Source of the DNA: Pyropia haitanensis
Taxonomy: Eukaryota > Rhodophyta > Bangiophyceae > Bangiales > Bangiaceae
Length of the DNA: 64,000 nt
Assembly (NCBI GenBank): GCA_008729055.1
Contig: SDUX01000002.1
Location: 6,053,485 to 6,117,484, forward strand
Direction: 5' to 3'
Shown: in pieces, positions 32,037 to 42,402 of the stretch
Layout of the letters: each line of letters begins with the position of its first letter
Numbering within the stretch: position 1 is the first letter of the stretch
Position numbers and translations under genes: made by a program
Notes under the pieces: model-generated
Told to the model about the DNA's origin: nothing
Database searches by the model: none
What the model saw: only the letters and a program-made list of their open reading frames with translations

Positions 32037-33539
32037 CCTCGTGGCGGCCGCCGCGGCGGCGGCGGCGGTGACCACGGGCGGCGGCTCCGCCGCGACCGCC
32101 GCGGCCGGGTTGCGTGCCGCCACTACGGGCGCACCTCGTCTGCCCTCCCCCTCCCGCGCGCGTCGCGGCCGCTGGCGGGAAACCCCCCTTGCTCGGTAAC
32201 CGCCGCCGTCGGGCGGCGGCGTGTGGTGGTGGGGCGGGTGAGGGAGGGGGGGGGGGGGGGTGATGGTCGTCACGGGCTACAACCGTGGGCGGCGTGGCTG
32301 CCGGGGGGAAGGGGGTGGGGCTGGGCGTCGGCGTGGCGTCCGTGCGGGGGGGGGGGGGGACCGCCGCCCGGCAGACGCACCCCCACCCACCCCGCGGGCG
32401 CCCGCGTGGCGCGGTGGCGCCCGTCTGCTGCTCTGGCGGGTCCCCCCCCCCCTCGGTTCGTTTTTTTTTTTTTGTGTGGTCGCCTCGGCGGCGACCACGC
32501 GGGCGGCGGCGCGGCGATACGGAGGGGCGCGCCGCCGCCACGGGCGGGGCGCCGCGGTGACGAGGGGCGCCGCGGGACGGGGGTACCCGGTCCGGGCGGA
32601 CCCCCCCCCCCCCCCTTCCCTCCCCCGCGTCTGCCTTGCGGCGCGCCCGTCTCTCCCCCCCCCCCCCCATCCTCGCCCCCCCCCCCAATTTCCCCCCCCC
32701 CCCCCCCCCCCTTCCCTCCTCCGCTCCCCACCACCGCCGCGTTGTTTGTGCCTGCCGCGCCAACCCCCCCCCCCAGCACGGCGGCGGGAATCCCCCCCCC
32801 CACGCTGCCGCCGCCACAACCGCAGCGGCGGCGGTGGTTTTGTGGGTGGCGGCGGTGGCGGCAGCGGCGGCGGCGGCAGGGGGTGAGGGGGGGTGGGGGG
32901 GGGGGGGGGGGGGAGCGCCGGTGGGGCGTCGTCGGCACCCCGCGACGCGTGCGCCGCGCGGCGGGGTGGTGGCGGCGGGGTGGTGGTGGTGGCCCGACGC
33001 GGCGGTGGTTGTGTCGCGGTGGGGGGGACGGGGGGGGGGGGGGGGTGTACCGGTAGCGGCTACCGGCACCGCTGGGGGTGGGGGTGGGGGGGGTGGGGGG
33101 GAGCTGGGGGGGGGGGGGGGGCGCCGACCACCACCACCACCGCCGCCGCCGCCGTGACCGCGGCGGGCTCGGCACGCTGCCGCGGTCGCGGCTGCCCGCG
33201 TGGCGCGGCGGCCGGCGCCGACGCGGGCGACCGCCGCCGCCCGCGGCTGGCCGCCGTTGCCGCCCGCCGCGGCACCCTCGCCCCCGCCGTTGGCACACGC
33301 CGCCCACCCCCCCCCCAGCCCTTTACCTCCCTCCCCTCCCCACCCCCCCCCCCCCCCTCACGCCCGCGCGTGCCTACCGACGCCGCGCGCCCACAATTTC
33401 TAGCCGCCGTCGACGTCACACCCCCCCCCCACCCCCCCCCCCCCCGCCACCCCAGCTGCCAAAACTCCCTCCCCTCCCCCCCACCCCCCCCCCCAACCCC
33501 CCACGACGCCGTCGGCGGCGGTGGGCGCGGCGGCCCACG

Positions 33540-34510
33540 ATGAGCCACGCCGTCCACCTGTCGGCCATCCGCCCCGCCGACGGGGCGGTGGCGGTGACGC
33601 CGCCGCCGCCCTACGCCACCGCCGCCGCGCGCGTGACGCTCACCTACCCGCACGTTGCGCGGGGCGCGTCCACGTGGACGTCCTCGACGGTGGCGGTGCC
33701 GGTCGGCGTGGCCGTCCCGCCCACCCCCGCGACGCCCCCATTGTCGGGGACGGCGTGGCGGGGGGGGCTCGGCCGGGGGGGGCGCCGGCGGCTGGCCGCG
33801 GCAGAGGCGGCCGCCGGGGTCGGTGCCGCGTCGCCGGCGGGCGCGCCCGTCGTGGCCACCGCCGCGGCCGTGCCGCTCACCGCCGCGGCGTTCCACTCGT
33901 CGCTGTTGCTGTTGGGTGACGCGGCGGGCGCGCTGCGCGTCGTTGCGCCCTACCGGCGTGGCTGGGCGCCCCGGGGGGGGGGCGCCACGCTGGGGGATAG
34001 CCCGATCGGGGGGCTCGCCGTTGGCGACGGCGCCACCGCCGCCGCCGCCGTGGGGGGGGCCCTCGTCGTCGTGGACCTCGAGCGCCTCGTCGGCATTGGC
34101 GCCGCCGACGGTGGCGGCGGCGGCAGCGGCAGCGGCAGCGGCAGTGGCGGCGGCAGCGGCAGTGGCAGTGGCAGCGGGGGGGGTGGCACCGGCGGCGGCG
34201 CACGGGGGTGGGGGGGGGCGCCCGGGGGGGGGGACCCACCGCCGCCGCGCCAACGGCGGCAGAGGTGGCGGCGGCGGCCGCCGCGGCCGCCGCTGCCGCT
34301 GCCGACGGGACGGGCTACCGGGGTGGTGGCGGCGGCGGGTGGGGGGAGGCGGCGTCGCCGACCGGCTGGCACGGCGTCTATGCCGACCGGCGTGACCCAG
34401 ACGGCAGCGGCGGCGGCCGCTCCTGGGGCGGCCGCTCCGCCAGCAGCGCGGGGCGCAAGGCCGCCCGCCGTGCCGTTGCGCACGCGGCCGGCCGGCCGCG
34501 GGCGGGGGGA

Positions 34511-34546
<36 letters not shown>

Positions 34547-34768
34547 CTCCCCGGCGGGCCGTCACCGCCGGCATCGCTCCGGCTGGCGGGGGGAGGCGCC
34601 GCGGCCGCCGCGGGGGGGGGTCGCCGTCGGCGGCGGCCGCCGCGGCGGCGGCCGCGGCGGCGGCGGCGGCGGCCGCGGCGGCGGGGTGGTCGCCCTCGTC
34701 TTCCCCGCCGTCATCGCCCGCGGGGAGCGCCGGCTGGGGCGTCGCGACGCCGTGGCCCCCTGCCGGGC

Positions 34769-34802
<34 letters not shown>

Positions 34803-36168
34803 GGGGGGGGAGGTGCGGGAGGCGGGCTCCGCCACCCCAGCGGTGATGACGCGTCGCCACGGGGGGTGGCGGACCTCCACTTGGAGAGCGAAGACGAGGA
34901 GTGGGGGGGATCCCCGGCGGGCCGCCCCAGCGGCGGCGGCGGCACCGGCGCTGCCACTGGCAGCGGCGGCGGCGGCGGTGGCGGCGGCGGCAGCGGCAGC
35001 GGCGGTGGCCGCGGCGGGGTGCGCACGCACCGGCTGTGGTCGGCGTCGCCGCGCGCGTCGGCGGCGGCGTCGTTGGCCTCGTGGGGCTGCGGCGGCGCGT
35101 TGGCCACCGCCAGCGGCGGTGGGGGTGGTGCGCCGAGTGGCGCCGCCGCCGCCCCGTCGACGGTCTTTTCGGTGGCGTCGGTCGGCTGGTCGCCGCCGCC
35201 GCCCGCGCCGTGCATGTGTGCGGCCACGTCGGCGGCGGCGGCGGCGTCACCGCCGCTCGTTGCCGTCGCGGCACTGCCGCAGGCGCCGTCGCTCGTCGCG
35301 ACCGCGTCGGTGGCGGGGCGGGTGGGCATCCACGATACGCGCGCGCCGGCGCGTGGCGGCAGCGGCGGCCGTGGCCGGAGGGGCGGCGGCGGCGGCTGCG
35401 GCGGCGGGGGGGGGGGGGGTGGCCGTGGGAGCGCCCCCCACCCGCCCGCCGTCAAGGTGGCGGCCGCGCACGGCGCGGGCGTCGCGTTGACCGGCGTCGC
35501 GGCGGTGACGGGGGTGGCGCTGGCGACCGCCGCCGCCGACGGTGGGGTGCGGCTGTGGGACCTGCGGCGGCTGGTGCGGGGGGGCGCCACGTGGGGCGCC
35601 GCCCCGCACACGGGCGGCGTAACCGCCCTGGGGGGCGGGGACGGCCGCCTCATCAGCGGGGGGGACGACGGCCTCGTCCGCGTGTGGCACGTGGCGGGGG
35701 GGGGGTCACCGCGTGCCCGCGGTGGGACCCGCGCGCGCTGTGTGCGGGGGGGAGCGGGGGGGGGGGGGGGGGCCACCGGCCGACCCGCCCGACCCGTGCG
35801 CGGCCGCCGAGGCGCCGGCGGCCGCGCCGGGGCGTGCCCGCGGCGGCAACGGCGGCCGCGGCGGTGGCGCCGACGGCGGCACGGGCGGGGACGCGGACGG
35901 CAGCGACGGCGGGTGTGCCGGGGAGGCGGCCGCGGCCGGCCGCGGCGGCCGCCGCGGGCGGCTGGTCAAGAGCATCTATGCTGGGTGGCGGGCGCGGATG
36001 GGCGACGGCGCCGCCGCCGAGGGGGGGGACGACCCGGCCGACGCGCCGGTCGACACGTACGGCCTCTGGGGGGGGGACGCCGTGTCGTCGGTGTGTGTGC
36101 TGGAGGGGGGGGGGGAGGTGCTCGCGGTGGGCCGGGAGGGCGCCGTCGCGCGTCGAACCATCTGCTGA
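33540..36168 (+). CDS. WD40-repeat protein, frame interrupted at G tracts
   Basis: ATG 33540 (MSHAVHLSAIRP) opens an N-terminal part with beta-propeller-like strands (AAFHSSLLLLGDAAGALRVV; IGGLAVGDGATAAAAVGGAL) up to a Ser/Gly repeat at 34121-34180. After G runs at about 34206-34232, coding-like sequence continues in another frame (GWHGVYADRRDPDGSGGG) and returns to the first frame by about 34680 (GDDASPRGVADLHLESEDEEW). Clear WD40 blades follow: SLVATASVAGRVGIHDTRAP, then VALATAAADGGVRLWDLRRL and GRLISGGDDGLVRVWHV. At the G runs near 35695-35770 the frame shifts again to an acidic segment and a last blade, VSSVCVLEGGGEVLAVGREG, ending at 36168. The layout resembles the small nucleoporin/WD-scaffold class, but I cannot name it. 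It would act as a protein-interaction scaffold. Confidence 0.6.
34121..34180 (+). repeat. GGCAGC/GGCAGT array coding Ser-Gly
   Basis: Hexanucleotide array in frame with the WD40 gene, giving alternating Gly-Ser; just upstream of a frame break. Confidence 0.75.
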
Positions 36169-36509
36169 AGAGGGGGGGGGGGGGGGGGGGGGCGTGGGGG
36201 TGTAGAGGACGGGGCGGCGGCGCGCGTGCGGTGGCTGCGCCGCCCCATAGAGAAGACTAGACGGGTGCGTCGGCGCCGGGACACTCACTGCAACGCTGCT
36301 GGTACAGGCTGTCAGGACGACGGGCACGGACCGCCCATAACCGACGGGCGTGGAGGACGCGGCAGACGACAGGGCGAGACAAAGAAAAAAAAAGGGACCA
36401 GCGCCAAAGGCGGCGAGCCGCGCAGCAGCTGACCGGGACCAAACAGTGCCCATCGCTCGCCCCCCCCCCCGCTGCCACCCCCAGCCCACCCCCGCACGTC
36501 CCCGACGGC
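36169..36509. other. Convergent 3' flanks
   Basis: Spacer between the convergent WD40 and kinase genes. Starts with a 17-base G run (36174-36190 region), then ordinary-composition DNA with an A run at 36385-36394. No gene. Confidence 0.5.
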
Positions 36510-38588
36510 TCATAACCTGGTGTTGCTCGCCGCGCCAAACGCAAAGTTGGACAGGTACTGGCTGTCAAACGCCCGCTTGCGGGCTTTGAAGATGGGAAAC
36601 AGCCGGCCGTCGCCGTACGCCGGGTCGTCGCGGTCCTCGTCGAGCGTCACGTCCGCCCACTCCATCAGGTCAAAGTTCCGCAGCAGCCGCGCGTCATCGT
36701 CACCGGGCGCGGCGGCGCCGCTCACGCGGTTGGCGCCCCCCCCGCCCCCGCCAGGAGCCGCCGCCGCGGTGGGCAGCTTGGCATAGGGCCCCGTAAAGAG
36801 GCCGCCCTCGTGCTTGCCGGTGCGCGTCGCGAGCGCCTCCCAGTCTATGGTCTTGAAAAAGGGGTGGCTCTTGACGGCCGCCAGGCCGTCGGGGCCACAG
36901 CCGAGGCGCTCGGCGCAGTCGAGGTTGAGCAGCCCCTGCAGCAGCGCGATCGCGTCGAGCGACATAAAGTCGTCAAAGTAGGGGACGTTGAACGAGAGGA
37001 AGTGGCGCTTCACCTCGTCCACGTCGTCCGCGTCAAAGGGCGGGCGGCCGACCATGATGTGGTAGAGAAAGATGCCCAGGCACCACACGTCAATGGAGTG
37101 GCCGTAGCCCTTGGTGCCCAGCATCTCGGGCGCCACGTAGCTGTGCGTCCCGCACACGGTGCGGGTGCGGCGGAGGTGGCGGGGCCGCTCGGCGGCCGCT
37201 TCCCCAACGAGGCTCGACGGCGCCGCATCGCCCGCCTGCGCAATGTCCTGGTGCAACAGCTTGCACAGCCCAAAGTCCGCAATGCGCACGTGGCCGGCCG
37301 CGTCCAGGAGGATGTTCTCGGGCTTTAGGTCCCGATAAATGATGCCCATATTGTGTAGCTTCTCCAGCGCGAGAACCACCTCGGCCACCACAAAGCAGGC
37401 CCGCTTCTCGTCCAGCCCCCCATTGTTCTGCATGATATAGTAGAAGAGGTCGCCGCCCTCACAAAACTCCGTCGCCAGATACAGCGTCTTCTTGGTCTGA
37501 AACGCAAACCGCAGCTGCACAAAGCACGACTCGCCGTCGATGAGGCCCATGGCTAGCCTCTCGTCCACCGCATGGCGGTACGAGGAGCGACACTCAAACA
37601 CCGATTCGCTCTTGTTGATCGCCTTGAGCGCCAGCTTCATGCCCGTGAGGACGTCGCGCACCAAAAAGACGCGCCCCGAGGCGCCCTTGCCAATCGCGGC
37701 AATGACGTCAAAGTCTCGGATGCCCACCTTGCGGGTGTCCGCCACCCGGCGGAGGAGCGTCTCCCACTCGGCGGCCACCTCGTCCGAGCCGAACCGCAGG
37801 TCAATGACCGACGACTCGCCCTCCTTGCACACCCGAATGCACGGGCCGGCGTGCGGCTGGATGGTGGTGCCAATGAGGGAAAACATCGCCACCAGGGAGG
37901 AGTAGGTGTTGGTTTCCGCCCAGGTCCCCTCAGGTGAGTCGTAGAGCAGCACCGTCTCGCCGCGCACCTCGAGCGAAAAGCTGTACCAGCCCTTGAAGAG
38001 GCGGCCGTGGCGCAGCTCCACGCGCGTCGACGCCAGCGGCGCCGTCTTTTTCAGCAGCGCCAGCGGGTCGTACGCGGGCCCGCCGCCGGCTGCGTCATCG
38101 TCATCGCCGCCCATGCTAAACGACGCCTGGCGGCCCTTGCGCATCCGCCCGCGGGTGGCGCGGCCCCACCGCAGCGTCTTGGCGGTGGACTGGAGCACGC
38201 CCGACGAGTCCTTGACGGACAGGATCTTCTTCAGGCTCATGGGCGCGGCCGCCGCGGCGGCGGCCGCCGCCGCTCCATCGGGCCGTGGCTCCCCGCTCCG
38301 CAGCAGCGGCCGCGACCCCGTCGACCGGCCGAGGCCGAGCGCCAGGCCCAGCCGGTACCGCGATGGCCGCCCATCGTCGGGGGAGGCCGCGTCCGAGACG
38401 GGGCTGTCGTCGAGGGCGCTGAGGTGGCTCGACACCGCGTCCAGGTCGAGGCTGCCCCCGCCGCGGCCGCTGAGGTGGGCGGTGTCGGGCGCGGGGCTCG
38501 CCGACGCGCTGCCCCGGCCGCTGTCGCGGACCGAGTCGAGCGCCAGGGAGGGGAGGGAGAGGCGTTCCCGGCCCTGTACGCCGGGCAT
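36510..38588 (-). CDS. PH-domain AGC protein kinase (Akt/PKB-like)
   Basis: 692 residues from ATG 38588. Coding-like sequence continues 36 codons upstream to a GTG (38696), and a possible acceptor (gctgcgcag) there hints at an earlier exon. Residues 1-185 are Ser/Gly/Asp-rich. A PH domain occupies about 190-285 (HGRLFKGWYSFSLEV...AAEWETLLRRV). The kinase domain is about 293-577: GKGASGRV at 301-307, Lys322, helix-C Glu343, YRD with Asp420, DFG at 438-440, T-loop Thr477 in TVCGT, APE at 486-488. About 36 residues separate DFG from the T-loop motif, longer than in typical Akt. The AGC tail ends with a hydrophobic-motif-like YLSNFAF, with Ala at the usual phosphosite. PH plus AGC kinase is the Akt layout; the family phosphorylates Ser/Thr downstream of phosphoinositides and PDK1. 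Whether this PH domain binds lipid is unknown. Confidence 0.88.
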   Translation of the reverse strand: MPGVQGRERLSLPSLALDSVRDSGRGSASASPAPDTAHLSGRGGGSLDLDAVSSHLSALDDSPVSDAASPDDGRPSRYRLGLALGLGRSTGSRPLLRSGEPRPDGAAAAAAAAAAPMSLKKILSVKDSSGVLQSTAKTLRWGRATRGRMRKGRQASFSMGGDDDDAAGGGPAYDPLALLKKTAPLASTRVELRHGRLFKGWYSFSLEVRGETVLLYDSPEGTWAETNTYSSLVAMFSLIGTTIQPHAGPCIRVCKEGESSVIDLRFGSDEVAAEWETLLRRVADTRKVGIRDFDVIAAIGKGASGRVFLVRDVLTGMKLALKAINKSESVFECRSSYRHAVDERLAMGLIDGESCFVQLRFAFQTKKTLYLATEFCEGGDLFYYIMQNNGGLDEKRACFVVAEVVLALEKLHNMGIIYRDLKPENILLDAAGHVRIADFGLCKLLHQDIAQAGDAAPSSLVGEAAAERPRHLRRTRTVCGTHSYVAPEMLGTKGYGHSIDVWCLGIFLYHIMVGRPPFDADDVDEVKRHFLSFNVPYFDDFMSLDAIALLQGLLNLDCAERLGCGPDGLAAVKSHPFFKTIDWEALATRTGKHEGGLFTGPYAKLPTAAAAPGGGGGGANRVSGAAAPGDDDARLLRNFDLMEWADVTLDEDRDDPAYGDGRLFPIFKARKRAFDSQYLSNFAFGAASNTRL

Positions 38589-39949
38589 GGCAGCGGCCGG
38601 CCGCCCGGCCGGCACGGCCGCCCCCTCACGCCCGCCGCCGCCAAAAGAGCGACGCTGCGCAGCCGCTACAACGGGACGGCCGGGCGCTCCTCCCACAGGA
38701 ACAAGAGCGGTGTGTGGGGAAAAGGGGGAGGGGGGTCAGGGGAGAGGCACCTCGAAAGGGTAGGCAGCAGCGACCACCGCCAGCCCGTGGCTGTCCTCAC
38801 TGCTGCGGTACACTCACCGCACGCAGGGAGCTGCCTGCCGCCCCCTGCCCACAATCAGCAGCGTGGCGGCCCCCTCGGTCAGCGCCCAGCGTCGTCGAGG
38901 GGGGGAGACCCGCCGCGCCGTGGCCCCACCACTTGCACCCGCCCGTTGCCAGTTCTTGCCACGGCACGCGCCCCGCCCGCCACCACCCCCACCGCGTACG
39001 TCGGCGGGTGGCACCGCAACCGCACCGGCAACGCCCCCACCACGCCCCCTCGAAACCCAGAGGCGGGCAACTCGGCGCCGCACCGCAGTGTACGCTCCTG
39101 GACGATGGGGCCAGCCGTCTGCCTGCCCGCCAGCCCCCACGCCCCCCCCCCCCCCCTCTCGTTGTGAGAACCCACACACGCAAGCCGCGCGGCCAACACT
39201 CGGTCCTTCTCCACTGCAGCAGGTCCCCGCCCCCCCCCCCGCCCTCCCGCGCCCGGCAAACGCACGCACGAGGCCACCAACACGGGCAGCAGGAATTGAA
39301 CGACAGGGTGCCCACTTTCCCAACCCTCCTGCGTCCCCCCCGCGAGGACGCCCAGCGCCCGTCCCAGTGTGGAAACGCAAAGAGTATCGCAGGCGCGCCG
39401 CTGCAACATAGACAAGCCAGAGGCAATGACCAACAACCACACAATAGGGGGTCCGTCGCGGCAAGGGAGGGGGGAACGGGGGCCAGCGGCAAGGCAATGG
39501 CCCCACACCCGGGCCACCCACCTGCAACGGGAGAGGCCTCCTCCCCCTGCTGGTGGGCCGCCCGTCCCCCCCCGTCTGGGCGCGCCACCCGTTGGCCCGT
39601 GTGACGAGCGACGGCAGGCGGCCTGGTCCGCGAGCGGCAGAGCAGCACCCTCTTGGATAAAGAAGGAACAACAGACAAAGACGTAAAAGAAAGAAGACGA
39701 GAGAAGCGTCGTCGTGGATGCAAGCGGCTGGGTACCCACCACCAGTCCCCCCCCCCCCCACCCTCTCGCCGCCCGCCGCGTCGCCGTTTGGGGGCCACTG
39801 GTCCAGCGCATGGGTGCCTGTCGGCCTTCCCACCTCCTCCCCCATGCCCTCCTCTCCCAGCCCACTCGTGCCTGCACAAGCGCTCTCATCCCCACTCGAC
39901 CCGCCTCCCCACCCCCACCCCCCCCCCCGCCTGTCGGGAACGCCCGGCC
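38589..39949. other. Kinase 5' flank and intergenic DNA
   Basis: No gene supported. Frames on both strands are Pro/Gly/Arg-rich. An A-rich segment at about 39650-39710 reads as T-rich on the minus strand and could be the 3' UTR of the weak gene to its right. Confidence 0.4.
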
Positions 39950-40438
39950 TTACCAGTGGCTTCCCCGCCGCGCCACCCCCTCGTACGCCGCCCAAACCAC
40001 GTCCGCCGCCTCAACCGCCAAAATCATGTGCATGAGCACAGCAGCCACCAGACGGGCGCAGCGCCGCGTGGTGTACAGTGTCCCGACCGTGGCCGCTGGT
40101 CCTGTGGTGGGGGCGTACAGGCCGGCAGGGCGCCGCTGCTGCCACGGCACCGTCAGGCGCGCGGGGACGTCGCGCCGGCCGGCCGTGATGCCCGCGGCGT
40201 TGGACGGATGGCGATCCAAATGAAGAGGAAGGCGCAACGACCGGGACTGCGACCAGCACAGCCGGGACTTTGTCAGGACGCAGAACTTGAAGTACACTCT
40301 CAGTTCTGCAAGAAAGTCCAATGACCGAATCCTTGATCCTTGCAACTCCTTCCCAAGCTGCCAAGTTGTAGTCTTGTGGATGCGGACACACAGTGTGCAC
40401 ATGTACTGGACAGTTGCACCTCTCCCAACTGGCAGCAT
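39950..40438 (-). CDS. Possible small membrane protein exon
   Basis: The last ~55 codons of this minus-strand frame are coding-like, with a hydrophobic helix (CARLVAAVLMHMILAVEAADVVWAAY) followed by EGVARRGSHW and a stop at 39950-39952. The same end reads CACTG|GTAAGG, a strong splice-donor match at 39954/39953, so the stop may be intronic. The upstream portion (above about 40270) looks non-coding, and an acceptor near 40245 is plausible. The single conserved-looking helix after a His-Met-x-x-x-x-Glu pattern faintly recalls TMEM254/DUF4499 proteins. This is a weak call. Confidence 0.25.
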   Translation of the reverse strand: MLPVGRGATVQYMCTLCVRIHKTTTWQLGKELQGSRIRSLDFLAELRVYFKFCVLTKSRLCWSQSRSLRLPLHLDRHPSNAAGITAGRRDVPARLTVPWQQRRPAGLYAPTTGPAATVGTLYTTRRCARLVAAVLMHMILAVEAADVVWAAYEGVARRGSHW

Positions 40439-40605
40439 GACAGTGCGCACGGATGCCGCAGAGTGTCGCAAGAGCGCTGGGGGGCGGTGATGCGCGTTAG
40501 GACGCCGCGTCTTGGTCTTCGTCGCTCGCTGCCAGCCGGTCGTCGGCCGCCCGCGTCAGCGGGTCGGCGACGGCCGCTGGCCCACCCCGCGGCCGCTTCT
40601 TCGTC

Positions 40606-41873
40606 ATGCCAACAGACCATGAGCATGTCAGGTAGGTGTGTCGGTGCCGGCAGCAGTCGTTGGCTGCCTGACCACGTTGCCAGTAGGTCGTGTGCTACTG
40701 AGTCTGGCGGCAGTCCAGCCTCGGCGGGTGCGTGGCCAGAGGTGGGACCACAGCTTCCATACTAACCCTTCCCTACCCTTTTCTTTTGTCTTTTCCTCGA
40801 TACTCTGCTTTTTGGGAACCCCCTACGTGCTGTGTGCCTACAGAATCGCGGTGCTGGGCGATACGGCCGTGGGTAAGACCGCTCTCTGTCTGGCGCTGAC
40901 GTCTGGCACACACTCCCCCAGTCCTCCAGCTCCTTCCTCCTGGCCCCTTTCCCCCGGCGGGGGGGACCCTCTTCCCCCCATCTCCCCCCCCGGCGGCACT
41001 GTCGGTGCGGCCATCCACATGTTTGTGATGCCCCACCCGACCAGCGGCACGCCCGTCCTCGTTGAGCTCTTTGACCTGTCTGGCTCGCCCGCCCACGAGG
41101 ACGGCCGTCGTTCTCTCCTCCGCGCCACCCCCCTCCACGCCGTGTGGCTCGTCCATGATGTGACGTGGCCGGCGTCACGGGCCGCTCTCAGGCGGCGGTG
41201 GCTCCCGGAGCTCCTCGCCGCCCGCTCCCCATCATCGGCGGGAGGGCTCTCGCGGGACAGCCTGACCGCCGCGTGGCGGCTTCTGCGGCGCCGGCGGGAC
41301 GGCGCCGCCGCGGCAGGGGTGGGTTGGGCGGTGGTCGCCGCCGCCCGCCGCGCGCTGAGCGACTGGGGGGTGTGGCCTGACGAGGCGGCGGACGCCGAGG
41401 GTGAGCGCCGCCTCCTCGCGGAAGTGCGGTTGCCCGTGGCGGTGATTGCCACCAAGGCAGACGGGGGGGCGCGGGGGGAGGGTGGTGGGGGCGGCGGCGC
41501 CAAGGGCGGGCGCCCTACCGCCGCCGGGCCCGCCGCCACCGACGGCATCGGTGGCGTGACCAGCGTGGTCACCTGTGCTGGGTCCGTGGGCAGCTGCGCG
41601 CCGCTGGTGGAGTTTGTGCAGTCCATTGTGGCGCGCAACACCAAGGGCACTGTCGGTGCGGGGGGGGGGGGGAGCCTGAGTGCGGCCTCCTCGGTGGGCT
41701 CGTCGGTGGCCGGGGCTGACGGAGGAGTGGGTGGTACGTCATGGCGCGGCGGCGGTGCCGTTCCCCACCCGTCATCTGTGGCCACGTCGGTGGTGGGGGT
41801 GGGAGGAGGAGGGGGGAGCGCACGCCCGCGCCCGTCTGTGTCGCACGGGGCGCATCGGGTCATCCCATTGTAG
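40606..41873 (+). CDS. RABL3-like small GTPase, two exons
   Basis: Exon 1 is 40606-40631 (26 nt), intron 40632-40843 (gtaggt...cctacag), exon 2 40844-41873; phase 2, 351 residues. The junction yields HEHVRIAVLGDTAVGKT, so strand 1 and P-loop (residues 14-21) come out complete. This is why ATG 40606 was preferred over the in-exon ATGs. G2 is probably Thr61 after a 30-residue Pro/Ser insertion. G3 is VELFDLSGS (Asp86, Gly89). G4 is TKAD (212-215) instead of NKxD. About 60 residues are inserted between G3 and G4. There is no C-terminal prenylation cysteine; the tail is Gly/Ser-rich. The DLSG box, the missing CAAX and the TKAD motif fit RABL3-type GTPases of the Rab-like group. The exact cellular role in red algae is unknown. 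Confidence 0.78.
40632..40843 (+). other. Intron of the RABL3-like gene
   Basis: Donor CAG|GTAGGT, acceptor GCCTACAG|A with a T-rich tract (cttttgtcttttcctcg) upstream. It is inferred from restoration of the GTPase N-terminus. Confidence 0.72.
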
Positions 41874-42402
41874 GCGAGAGGGGGTGCGTCTGCTGCACGA
41901 CGGCGCACCCCCGCGTAGAACGGACGAACACATTGCGCCGACAGTGTGTACCTGGAGTGGAGTCAGCCACAATGCAAGAGAGCGGGTGATGGCGACTGGG
42001 GCGCGCGGAGGCAGCAGGTGCGCCAGTTGAGCGAGGCGATGAGGCAGGCCGACTGCAGTCGGCACACTCCGTAGCCACTGTCTGCGTGACATGCGTGTAT
42101 GCCGTGAATGATAACCGCAACAAAGGGGGTACATGCGAAGGCGATAATGCACGCAGGCGGCGAAGCCGTGCTACCGGCCAGCACGTGTTCAGCCCGCAGC
42201 TGCCACGGAAGAGCCGTACAGGCACGCCGGGATTACCGCTCGCCGCCAACCATCTCTCCTTGCCTGCGGCACTGCGCCACTCCGCAAACGCCACCACCTG
42301 CAGTGTTGCGAGGCGCATCGCGCAATGAGCCGCTCGTGACCAGCTCCTAGCGCGGGTCAAAAGATGAAACCTTTTTGCAATCCGCCGACCCCCGCGCTTC
42401 CC
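41874..42402. other. Convergent 3' flanks
   Basis: Spacer between the convergent RABL3-like and uL6 genes. Unique sequence of moderate GC; no gene or repeat stands out. Confidence 0.5.

Larger units (their letters stand above)
28984..33539. other. Long GC-rich intergenic region with extreme homopolymers
   Basis: Poly(G) of 30 at 30155-30184 and poly(C) of 27 at 31385-31411, plus many runs of 12-20. An island of ordinary composition at 30440-30680 contains imperfect inverted and direct copies of tgt(c/t)atcaaacgc-type words. Long Pro/Ala/Arg frames overlap on both strands; none shows a domain. T-run (32461-32473) and GTGG/GGTGG arrays are also present. The last ~200 bp before 33540 are C-rich leader of the WD40 gene. 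Confidence 0.4.

Noticed and set aside
33078..36260. One continuous 1060-residue protein
   Set aside because: The first 154 codons and the part beyond about 35700 are non-coding-like; the WD40 gene starts at 33540 and its C-terminus is in another frame.
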